Shown here in pieces: positions 16,749 to 22,757 of a DNA stretch of 40,250 bases. Positions within the stretch are counted from its first letter, which is position 1. Every line of letters begins with the position of its first letter. A program made the position numbers and the translations under genes. The notes beneath the pieces are model-generated. The model was not told the DNA's origin and searched no databases. It saw only the letters and a list, made by a program, of their open reading frames with translations. This DNA is from an uncultured SAR86 cluster bacterium (GTDB lineage Bacteria; Pseudomonadota; Gammaproteobacteria; Magnimaribacterales; D2472), in NCBI GenBank assembly GCA_902556355.1, contig CACDVW010000011.1, forward strand, positions 1 through 40,250, written 5' to 3'.

Positions 16749-17678
16749 TTAATCTTCTATGAAATTTAATACGCTTTCTTTATATTCTGACCACCAATCC
16801 AACCCCATAAGGTGAATTTTTTCTAAATTCTCTTCTGAGTCATCGTCTAACATTTTATTAATTTTGCCTATAGGTGAATTAATTCTTAAGTAATTGTTAC
16901 TTATAATATCCTCAGCTATATCGTTGTGAATCTCTGAATCGAGCATCATTCCCATAATGTCATTTCTTAACCAACCAACACCACCCCATTTAGATGATAT
17001 TTCTCCTGAAATTTTTTTCTTATTAAGTCCAGCACCTATGCTAAGCACTTTAATATTATTTGTGTTAAAAAAATTTTTTGCGTGATTAAACCCTATTAAA
17101 GTTGGATTATTTGTTACTACCCCTCCATCAATCATCCACGACCCATTATCCATTTGATATGTTGGGAAATACATCGGAGCTGCACTTGACGCGCAAACTG
17201 CATCAATATAACTAATACTTGGGGTCATATTACTTGAGTGAACTATATGAGATCTTTTTTCTATATCATAACAAAGGGTAACAATTGGCTTCTTTGAATC
17301 GCCAAGTGTTGCATTTCCAAATATCTCTTTAAGAACTTTTACCCTTCCCTTAGTCTCATACCTTGGTCTTGCTTGAATAAGTGAAGCTTGATCCCAAAAA
17401 AAAGAAGTTTCCATAATTCTATCTAAGTAATCTTTAGACCAATATGATTTCAATTCAACTGCACTCATTTCACCATGCGCTAAGCAAGCAGCATTAAAAG
17501 CTCCAGCACTAGTTCCAACAAACATATCAAATATATCTGATATCTTTCTACCGCTTTCAACTTCTAATTTTTTTAAGAAGACGATGCCGGCAATAACTCT
17601 TACACCACCACCATCAAAAGATATTATTTTTTTTGTTTTTTCTTTCTTTTTATTAAAAAGATTTGAAAGGATTTGCAT
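16749..17678 (-). CDS. Patatin-like phospholipase
   Basis: The 309-residue protein has the oxyanion loop FDGGGVR (about residue 22), the nucleophile motif GTSAG (about residue 54) and the DGG Asp (about residue 166, followed by VVTNNP). These are the Ser-Asp dyad features of patatin-type lipid acyl hydrolases. There is no signal peptide; the N-terminus is short and Lys-rich. It is probably an intracellular lipase or phospholipase involved in membrane lipid turnover. It is closely related in layout to the eukaryotic-style patatin group with ISFDGGG and KLE at the start. Confidence 0.92.
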   Translation of the reverse strand: MQILSNLFNKKKEKTKKIISFDGGGVRVIAGIVFLKKLEVESGRKISDIFDMFVGTSAGAFNAACLAHGEMSAVELKSYWSKDYLDRIMETSFFWDQASLIQARPRYETKGRVKVLKEIFGNATLGDSKKPIVTLCYDIEKRSHIVHSSNMTPSISYIDAVCASSAAPMYFPTYQMDNGSWMIDGGVVTNNPTLIGFNHAKNFFNTNNIKVLSIGAGLNKKKISGEISSKWGGVGWLRNDIMGMMLDSEIHNDIAEDIISNNYLRINSPIGKINKMLDDDSEENLEKIHLMGLDWWSEYKESVLNFIED

Positions 17679-17709
17679 AATTTAATTGTACCTTTTAATT
17701 AAATTGTAC

Positions 17710-17741
17710 ATAAAAAAAGGGGTTAAAAACCCCTTTTTTAA
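17710..17741 (-). terminator. Rho-independent terminator after the PAN-like gene
   Basis: The sequence AAAAAAAGGGGTT / AACCCCTTTTTT with an AAA loop lies just after the stop at 17754 and gives a strong stem with a T-run on the minus strand. Confidence 0.9.
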
Positions 17742-17753
17742 AATAAGAAAGTC

Positions 17754-18044
17754 TTATTGCTTAATTCCAGATGTAGCATTAGAGTTTGATACTTCTTTAG
17801 ATACATTTTTTAGAATTGTGCAACTGCCTTTATATGTATCCAATGTGAATGCAGCACATGAACTTCTAGACTCACATAAAGATTGACAAGCTTCTAAGTT
17901 TCTGAATTTCTTTGAAGTTTTTACCGAAGCAATTTTGCCTTTAAGAGATATGTTTTCTTTTTTTTCAAAAACCATATCGGCTGTATATGCTGGAATAGCA
18001 ACGATAATTGCTCCAAGAATAATTAGTTTAGATATTTTTTTCAT
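17754..18044 (-). CDS. Small secreted PAN/Apple-domain-like protein
   Basis: The 96-residue product has a signal peptide (residues 1-20, ending IPAYTA). The mature part contains the PAN/Apple pattern: F-R-N-L-E-A-C-Q-S-L-C-E-S-R-S-S-C-A-A-F-T-L-D-T-Y-K-G-S-C-T-I-L, with four cysteines (about residues 54-82) spaced as in PAN folds. Such domains bind proteins or sugars. It is preceded by twin palindromic operators and followed by a strong terminator, so it is a tightly regulated monocistronic gene. Confidence 0.8.
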   Translation of the reverse strand: MKKISKLIILGAIIVAIPAYTADMVFEKKENISLKGKIASVKTSKKFRNLEACQSLCESRSSCAAFTLDTYKGSCTILKNVSKEVSNSNATSGIKQ

Positions 18045-18068
18045 TTTTATACCTTATATAGGGGGTTA

Positions 18069-18131
18069 ATTATAATGTTTACACTGTAAACATATAGTAT
18101 ATTACATGTGAATGTTTGCACTGTAAACATT
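18069..18131 (-). promoter_or_regulatory. Promoter with twin palindromic operators upstream of the PAN gene
   Basis: A perfect palindrome ATGTTTACA-C-TGTAAACAT lies at 18075-18093, and a near-perfect copy AATGTTTGCACTGTAAACATT at 18111-18131; their centres are 37 bp apart. On the minus strand a consensus -10 TATAAT (18074-18069) directly adjoins the first palindrome, which therefore fills the -10/-35 spacer. That is the classical position for a repressor site. The cognate regulator is unknown. Confidence 0.75.
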
Positions 18132-18155
18132 ATTATGAACAAACAATATATAAAA

Positions 18156-18464
18156 TTAATCAATAATTTTTGTATCTAATAGCTTACTTGCTTCTAATAT
18201 GCTGCCAGCATTTTGAGCATTTATGTATCCTGCATCCAAAAGAATCTTGGTTGCCTTTCCTGATCTATTTCCACTCCTGCAGTAGAGATATATTTCTTCA
18301 TCTTTAGGTGTATTTGGTGATAGCTTTAAAATATCTTGCCATTCTATGTGAAGCGCTCCCTCGAGATGCCCAGTATCCCACTCAGCCTCAGTTCTTACAT
18401 CAATAATAGTAAGAGACATGCCTGTAAGAGAAAATATTAAAAGTGATATATATCTAAAATACAC
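18156..18464 (-). CDS. Rhodanese-domain protein (PspE-like)
   Basis: The 102-residue product holds one rhodanese domain: D-V-R-T-E-A-E-W near residue 22, G-H-L-E-G-A-x-H-I and the active-site loop CRSGNRSG with its Cys near residue 62. Rhodaneses transfer sulfane sulfur from thiosulfate or persulfides. The GTG start follows the stop of the GMC gene with no gap, giving a hydrophobic N-terminus (YISLLIFSLTG) like a signal peptide. An alternative ATG at 18419 (MSLTIIDVRT) would make it cytoplasmic. Co-transcription with the GMC gene is very likely. Confidence 0.9.
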   Translation of the reverse strand: MYFRYISLLIFSLTGMSLTIIDVRTEAEWDTGHLEGALHIEWQDILKLSPNTPKDEEIYLYCRSGNRSGKATKILLDAGYINAQNAGSILEASKLLDTKIID

Positions 18465-20150
18465 CTAAGACCAATCTTTAAGAATAATATCTGATGCTTT
18501 TTCTCCTATCATAATAGTTGGTGCATTAGTATTACCACCAACTAATGTAGGCATGATTGATGCATCTACAACTCTTAAGCTTTTAACTTTATGGACTTTG
18601 AGTTTGCTATCAACCACAGCCATATTATCGCTACCCATCTTGCATGTTCCAACAGGATGGTAAACTGTGTCTGCTGATTCTCTTATAGCTTTTTCAATAT
18701 CCTCATCATCATCTAAGTCTATTGGTCTCATAACGTGCTTACTTGTGTATTTAGAGATTGGTTCTTTATTCATAATTTTCATCATCTTTTTGTAGCCAGC
18801 GATCATGTCTCTGACGTCATCTGGATGAGACAAAAAATTTGGATCTATGCATGGGTCTTCTGCAGGATCAGCTGAATTTAGTGTAACCTCACCTCTTGAT
18901 TTAGGTCGTAATAAACATGAATGACAGCTGATTCCAGTACCCCATAATTGCTCTCTTCCGTGATCAACGATCATTCCAGGTGCAAAATGTAATTGGATAT
19001 CAGGCATATCTATATCATTTCTCGATCTAATAAATCCTCCAGCTTCAGCTACTGTTGATGTAAACATACCTGTTTTGGCAAGAATATATTTAAGTAATTC
19101 AAAAGGATATTTAAATAACAGAGTACCCATTGAAAAACCTAAAAGGTTTATTGATTTGTGTCTATGAACAGTTATGAAATCAATGTGGTCTTGAAGGTTT
19201 TTACCTACTCCCGGTAAGTTTATTTTATGCTCAATGCCATGCTTGGTTATTTCTTCTTCAGGACCTATGCCAGATCTGAGAAGAATCTGCGGTGAGCCAA
19301 AGGCTCCTGAGGATAATAAAACTTCTTTGGAAGCATTTATAGTAAATTCATTACCCTCCTCATCTATACATTGAACGCCTGTAGCCATTCCATCAGAAAT
19401 ATTAATCTTATTTACATTAGTGTCAGTTAATATAGTTAAATTATCTCTGTCTATAACCGGAACAAGATATGCCTTTGCAGCACTGCATCTTTTGCCATTT
19501 TTTTGAGTTGTTTGATAATAGCCAATTCCTTCTTGATTTTCTCCATTAAAATCTTCGTTATATCCAAAAATAGAAGATCCTGTTTTAACAAAATCATCAA
19601 CAGATTTATTTTTATGTCTTATTTTTGACACGTTTAATGGGCCATTTTGTCCATGATAATCATTATCAAAAACTTCATTATGCTCACATTTTTTAAAATA
19701 AGGTAATACGTCTTTATATGACCATCCTTCATTGCCCAACTCTGCCCAATGATCGTAATCCCACGCATGACCCCTGACATATAACATTGCATTAATTGAA
19801 CTGGAACCTCCCAAAGTTTTTCCTCTTGGCTGAAATCCTCTTCTATGTTCCATTACTTCAGTTTCAACTTCATGCACTCCACCTGCCGAATCTACAACCG
19901 AAGATGCAGGTTCTGTTACAGAAACCTTTTCAAATTCTTTTTGAGGAACGGTATCGTAGTTCCAACTATATTTGCTTTTATCACCCAAAAAAGCGAAGCC
20001 TAGTGGAACATGAAGCCTGACATCATTATCCTTTGAACCCGCCTCAATAAGACATACATTAAAGTTCGGATTTGAACTTAGCCTATTTGCTAAGACACAT
20101 CCAGCTGAACCAGCTCCTAAAATAATAAAATCGTAATCTTTAGCTTCCAT
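18465..20150 (-). CDS. GMC-family oxidoreductase (choline-dehydrogenase-like)
   Basis: This FAD enzyme of about 561 residues has IILGAGSAGCVLANRL (FAD-binding GxGxxG, residues 9-24), the GMC signature 1 region PRGKTLGGSSSINAM, signature 2 GAFGSPQILLRSGIGP, and the catalytic C-terminal HPVGTCKMG (about residue 498) and NTNAPT (about 540). It would oxidise an alcohol to an aldehyde or ketone. The TTG at 20171 in the ORF track is rejected in favour of ATG at 20150, since GAGGAGA lies just upstream. A stretch of about 25 extra residues (ASSVVDSAGGVHEVETEV) interrupts the region before signature 1. The alcohol substrate is unknown; neighbours suggest a lipid or terpenoid. Confidence 0.93.
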   Translation of the reverse strand: MEAKDYDFIILGAGSAGCVLANRLSSNPNFNVCLIEAGSKDNDVRLHVPLGFAFLGDKSKYSWNYDTVPQKEFEKVSVTEPASSVVDSAGGVHEVETEVMEHRRGFQPRGKTLGGSSSINAMLYVRGHAWDYDHWAELGNEGWSYKDVLPYFKKCEHNEVFDNDYHGQNGPLNVSKIRHKNKSVDDFVKTGSSIFGYNEDFNGENQEGIGYYQTTQKNGKRCSAAKAYLVPVIDRDNLTILTDTNVNKINISDGMATGVQCIDEEGNEFTINASKEVLLSSGAFGSPQILLRSGIGPEEEITKHGIEHKINLPGVGKNLQDHIDFITVHRHKSINLLGFSMGTLLFKYPFELLKYILAKTGMFTSTVAEAGGFIRSRNDIDMPDIQLHFAPGMIVDHGREQLWGTGISCHSCLLRPKSRGEVTLNSADPAEDPCIDPNFLSHPDDVRDMIAGYKKMMKIMNKEPISKYTSKHVMRPIDLDDDEDIEKAIRESADTVYHPVGTCKMGSDNMAVVDSKLKVHKVKSLRVVDASIMPTLVGGNTNAPTIMIGEKASDIILKDWS

Positions 20151-20245
20151 GATTAAACTCTCCTCATTCAAGTTTATGATTTCATACAGAAACTGTAAAC
20201 TTTTATATGTTGAAAAATTTACATATCATGATTATATAAATTGTT

Positions 20246-20995
20246 ATGAATTATTTTAGTATTTTTATTATTTTTTGGATCCTGGTTGCGTTTATAACTT
20301 TTATTTATCTATTTTACGTTGATGCTCCTTATGGAAGACATATAAGGAAAGGATGGGGTAAAAATATTTCAGCACGTCTTGGATGGGTTGTAATGGAATC
20401 ACCATGTGTAATCTTAATGATAATTTATGCATATCTTGCAAAGGATCAGCTTCAATCTATACATAAAGTATTTCTAATATTATGGTTGATTCATTACATA
20501 CATAGATCTTTCATTTATCCATTTGTCATAGATATGACAAATCCAAAAATGCCAATAAGTATAGCTGCTTCAGCCTTCTTCTTTAATATTGTGAATGTTA
20601 ATGTTCAAGCCTTCGGAATATTCTACTTTACAGAATATGCACAAAATTGGATAAATAATCCTGTGTTTTATTTTGGAATATCTATCTTTTTAATCGGAAT
20701 GTATATAAATATTCGATCTGATTATTTAATAATTTCTCTAAGAAAAGATAAAGGTCCTGGATATCATATGCCTAATAAATTTATGCATAAATACATTTCT
20801 GCTCCTAACTATTTAGGCGAAATTATTGAATGGATTGGATGGGCTTTTCTTACATGGAGCATCTCAGGCTTAGTGTTTGCACTTTGGACCATAGCAAACT
20901 TATTTCCACGCGCGCTTGCTCACCACAGATGGTATCAAGAAAAATTTAGCGATTATCCTAAAAATAGAAAAGCAATTATTCCTGGGATTATTTAA
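20246..20995 (+). CDS. 3-oxo-5-alpha-steroid 4-dehydrogenase (SRD5A) family membrane reductase
   Basis: The 249-residue protein has about six to seven hydrophobic helices. Its C-terminal half carries the SRD5A landmarks: N-I-R-S-D, G-P-G-Y-H-M-P, A-P-N-Y-L-G-E-I-I-E-W-I-G-W-A near residue 190, and a final A-H-H-R-W-Y...Y-P-K-N-R-K-A-I-I-P. Family members use NADPH to reduce a C=C bond conjugated to a ketone in steroids or polyprenoid-type substrates. It diverges from the GMC gene across 95 bp. Its end overlaps the SDR gene tail-to-tail by 8 nt. The bacterial substrate is not known. Confidence 0.9.
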   Translation: MNYFSIFIIFWILVAFITFIYLFYVDAPYGRHIRKGWGKNISARLGWVVMESPCVILMIIYAYLAKDQLQSIHKVFLILWLIHYIHRSFIYPFVIDMTNPKMPISIAASAFFFNIVNVNVQAFGIFYFTEYAQNWINNPVFYFGISIFLIGMYINIRSDYLIISLRKDKGPGYHMPNKFMHKYISAPNYLGEIIEWIGWAFLTWSISGLVFALWTIANLFPRALAHHRWYQEKFSDYPKNRKAIIPGII

Positions 20996-21992
20996 GTATT
21001 CCTAAATCTTTCATTTGATTGGCGATATCTAAGATCGACTCTTCTGCTGGCCTTGGATCCCATCCTAGTATTTCTTTTGCTTTTGTATTTTTAATACTTC
21101 TTGTTCTTCCAAGGTATGGTAATGTTAATTTTAATTCTTTGTTAAAGTTAGCAAGAATTTTTGCAAGCCATACTGGAATGCCCATGGTAGGTGCTTTATC
21201 AAAACCATTCTCTCTTAATATTTTAGCAACATCTGTATACCATAAATCTTTTTCAACTAGTGCAAATCTCTCACCATTTGAAGCCGAAGTTTGCATTGCA
21301 AGAATATGAGCTGCAGCAACATCTCTAACATCAACATATCCAAACATCATAGGCACTGCAACTGGCATTCTGCCGCTTGCTACCATTTCAACAGCTTTGT
21401 TTGATTCGCCAATATCACCTGAAAGTGAAGCTCCAACAACAAGAGCAGGATTTATGACAGCAAGTTCAAATGGATGACCATCTTTCTCCACAAATTCCCA
21501 TGCAGCTCTTTCTGCTAAAGTTTTGCTTTTTGAGTATGCACTTATTGCAGGATTGTCTGGATCAGACCAATCTGATTCATCAAAATGGGTTTTCTTTTCT
21601 AAAGTATCAAAAATAGCAGCTACAGACGATGTGAGTACAACTTTTTTTATATTATGTTTTTTTGCAAAGGATAGAGCCCTGTTCACACCATCAATAGCAG
21701 GTTGTACAAAATAAGCTTCGTCTGTTCGCTCCAAAGATATTGGAGAAGCAACGTGAAGCAAATAATCACAGCCTTCCATACCATCATCCCAGCCAGTATC
21801 TTCTGTTAAATTAAAGGTAAAAAGATTAAGGTGTTCTATAGATGTATTGTGACTTTTCAGAGCATTAATTATTTCATCTTTTCTTTCAGGAGACCTTACT
21901 GAACCATTTACAGCATAGCCCTGATTAAGTAGTTGGTGTATGCAGTGTAAGCCTATATATCCAGTAGCTCCTGTAACTAAAACTTTTTCCAT
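20988..21992 (-). CDS. NAD(P)-dependent extended SDR (dihydroflavonol reductase / 3-beta-HSD-like)
   Basis: The 334-residue protein opens with VTGATGYIGLHCIHQLL (TGxxGxxG cofactor motif) and has D-x-L-L-H-V-A-S-P near residue 80. Its catalytic YSKSK (about residue 155) is preceded by a TSS serine near 121. This is the extended SDR class that includes dihydroflavonol-4-reductase, cinnamoyl-CoA reductase, 3-beta-hydroxysteroid dehydrogenase and sterol-4-carboxylate dehydrogenase. It would reduce or oxidise a ketone or alcohol on a cyclic or aromatic substrate. The start has GGGGGAGA just upstream. It overlaps the SRD5A gene by 8 nt at the 3' ends. Confidence 0.92.
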   Translation of the reverse strand: MEKVLVTGATGYIGLHCIHQLLNQGYAVNGSVRSPERKDEIINALKSHNTSIEHLNLFTFNLTEDTGWDDGMEGCDYLLHVASPISLERTDEAYFVQPAIDGVNRALSFAKKHNIKKVVLTSSVAAIFDTLEKKTHFDESDWSDPDNPAISAYSKSKTLAERAAWEFVEKDGHPFELAVINPALVVGASLSGDIGESNKAVEMVASGRMPVAVPMMFGYVDVRDVAAAHILAMQTSASNGERFALVEKDLWYTDVAKILRENGFDKAPTMGIPVWLAKILANFNKELKLTLPYLGRTRSIKNTKAKEILGWDPRPAEESILDIANQMKDLGILK

Positions 21993-22076
21993 AATAAATC
22001 TCCCCCTATTAATTTAAGCTAGTAAGTAACTATATATTAATATTAATAGATGGAGAGATAATTCTCGGATATATTT

Positions 22077-22200
22077 TTATTCTATATCAACAATTTTTTT
22101 CTTATGTAATTGGGTTTCAGCTAAAAGATCACTCATGTATTCTTGAAAAAAGATAATTTTTCCATCTTTAAGTTTCATAACCATTACATAATTATTATCA
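22077..22200 (-). pseudogene. Remnant of a SnoaL/NTF2-like protein (C-terminal piece)
   Basis: On the minus strand an open frame reads ...NNYVMVMKLKDGKIIFFQEYMSDLLAETQLHKKKIVDIE and stops at 22079-22077. The hydrophobic strand followed by K-L-K-D-G-K-I and a Q-E-Y-M tail is the typical C-terminal part of SnoaL/NTF2-like (ketosteroid-isomerase-fold) proteins. No N-terminal half is present, and the sequence beyond 22200 changes to an opposite-strand ORF and terminator. I read it as a truncated, dead copy. A search could instead reveal a short bona fide gene. Confidence 0.5.
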
Positions 22201-22204
22201 ATGC

Positions 22205-22318
22205 ATGGATAAAGATGCGGGGTATGAAATATCAGAACAAATGCCTTATGAAGAATATCAAGAAAAATTAAAACAATATTGCCTCAATAAATTTCCAGAA
22301 AAGCTTATACCACTTTAA
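22205..22318 (+). CDS. Small ORF, 37 aa, possibly a C-terminal gene remnant
   Basis: ATG at 22205 opens 37 codons rich in charged residues (DKDAGYEISEQMPYEEYQEK..., ending KFPEKLIPL), and the stop adjoins a strong terminator hairpin. The charged, Pro-containing sequence looks like real protein. There is no ribosome-binding site, and the frame is open upstream only to 22181. It overlaps sequence that, on the other strand, would continue the SnoaL-like frame. It may be the end of a deleted gene. I do not recognise it. Confidence 0.35.
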   Translation: MDKDAGYEISEQMPYEEYQEKLKQYCLNKFPEKLIPL

Positions 22319-22347
22319 AAAAAAGAGAGCATTTTGCTCTCTTTTTC
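22317..22347. terminator. Bidirectional rho-independent terminator
   Basis: The 11-bp stem AAAAGAGAGCA / TGCTCTCTTTT with a TTT loop is A-rich on one side and T-rich on the other. It ends the plus-strand 37-codon ORF, and also the minus-strand riboswitch-controlled gene, whose stop is at 22363. Confidence 0.92.
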
Positions 22348-22362
22348 GTTAATTGAAAAACC

Positions 22363-22527
22363 TTACAAATAGTAAGGAAAGAATACATCCTTTTTAGGTT
22401 TAGACTTATGCTCAGTTTTATTTTGCATGCGTAAATTGTAATTAAGCTTGTTAATTGCGATTTGCAACATGACATTGTTTCCTAACTTAGGTGTATATTG
22501 TTTTTTTTGAATGTTTAAAGCATTCAT
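22363..22527 (-). CDS. 54-aa basic protein under tandem glutamine-riboswitch control
   Basis: This gene is absent from the ORF track. ATG at 22527 follows AAAAAGGAGA with a 5-nt spacer and opens 54 codons (MNALNIQKKQYTPKL ... KPKKDVFFPYYL). It has nine Lys, one Arg and only two acidic residues, so it is strongly basic. There is no signal peptide, Cys or membrane segment; a central amphipathic stretch (VMLQIAINKLNYNLRMQN) could be helical, with a disordered Lys-rich tail and a hydrophobic-aromatic end. Two glutamine aptamers precede it. In cyanobacteria, riboswitches of this type control small basic inhibitors of glutamine synthetase (GifB) or PII-binding peptides (PirA). A similar role here is an inference from context; I do not recognise the sequence itself. 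Confidence 0.85.
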   Translation of the reverse strand: MNALNIQKKQYTPKLGNNVMLQIAINKLNYNLRMQNKTEHKSKPKKDVFFPYYL

Positions 22528-22529
22528 AA

Positions 22530-22550
22530 CATCTCCTTTTTAAAAAGATG
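22530..22550 (-). promoter_or_regulatory. Shine-Dalgarno-sequestering hairpin (putative expression platform)
   Basis: The RNA CAUCUUUUU-AAA-AAGGAGAUG can form nine contiguous pairs (two G-U) that completely bury the GGAG Shine-Dalgarno of the 54-aa gene. Its 5' arm begins directly at the 3' end of aptamer 2, sharing the terminal CAUC. This is the expected position for a translational switch. Whether ligand opens or closes it cannot be told from sequence alone. Confidence 0.6.
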
Positions 22551-22599
22551 CGTTCCTTCGGTATCATTACCTACTTCCGTCTCTTGCGAGATGAACGAT
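22548..22599 (-). ncRNA. Glutamine riboswitch aptamer 2 (glnA / Downstream-peptide type)
   Basis: Read on the minus strand: closing stem CGUUC/GAACG (22597-22593 with 22555-22551), hairpin CUC-GCAA-GAG, conserved strand GACGGAAGUAGG, hairpin GGUA-AUGA-UACC, then CCGAAGGAACGC. This is the three-way-junction layout and conserved core of the glutamine-binding glnA and Downstream-peptide RNAs. It lies immediately upstream of the Shine-Dalgarno hairpin. Confidence 0.88.
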
Positions 22600-22603
22600 G
22601 ATA

Positions 22604-22653
22604 ATGCGTTCCTTCATCTTGCGACTACTTCCGTCCCCTTAAGGATGAACGAT
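22604..22653 (-). ncRNA. Glutamine riboswitch aptamer 1 (glnA / Downstream-peptide type)
   Basis: The 5'-proximal copy has the same closing stem CGUUC/GAACG (22651-22647 with 22611-22607) and the same conserved strands ACGGAAGUAG and GAAGGAACGC. Its two hairpins differ in sequence (CCUUAAGG-type; UC-GCAA-GA) yet still pair, which is covariation between the copies. A 4-nt linker separates it from aptamer 2. The predicted transcription start falls at its first base. Confidence 0.87.
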
Positions 22654-22659
22654 TTAAAA

Positions 22660-22688
22660 ATATTAACAGAGAAAAAATATATATACAA
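22660..22688 (-). promoter_or_regulatory. Sigma70-like promoter of the riboswitch transcript
   Basis: On the minus strand TTGTAT (22688-22683) and TAATAT (22665-22660) are separated by exactly 17 nt. A start about 7 nt downstream would fall near 22653, the first base of aptamer 1. The surrounding AT-rich tract would favour melting. Confidence 0.75.
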
Positions 22689-22757
22689 ATTTTATATATA
22701 TAAAATAGATAACTATTTTTAAACACAATATGTGTATAAAAATAAATTTAAATTAAG

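Noticed and set aside
22540-22660. First reading as a CsrA/RsmA-titrating leader (repeated GGA motifs) or a CRISPR-like tandem repeat
   Set aside because: The repeat has only two units with a 4-nt linker, and the GGA motifs all fall in the conserved strands of the glutamine aptamer, which explains structure and sequence together.
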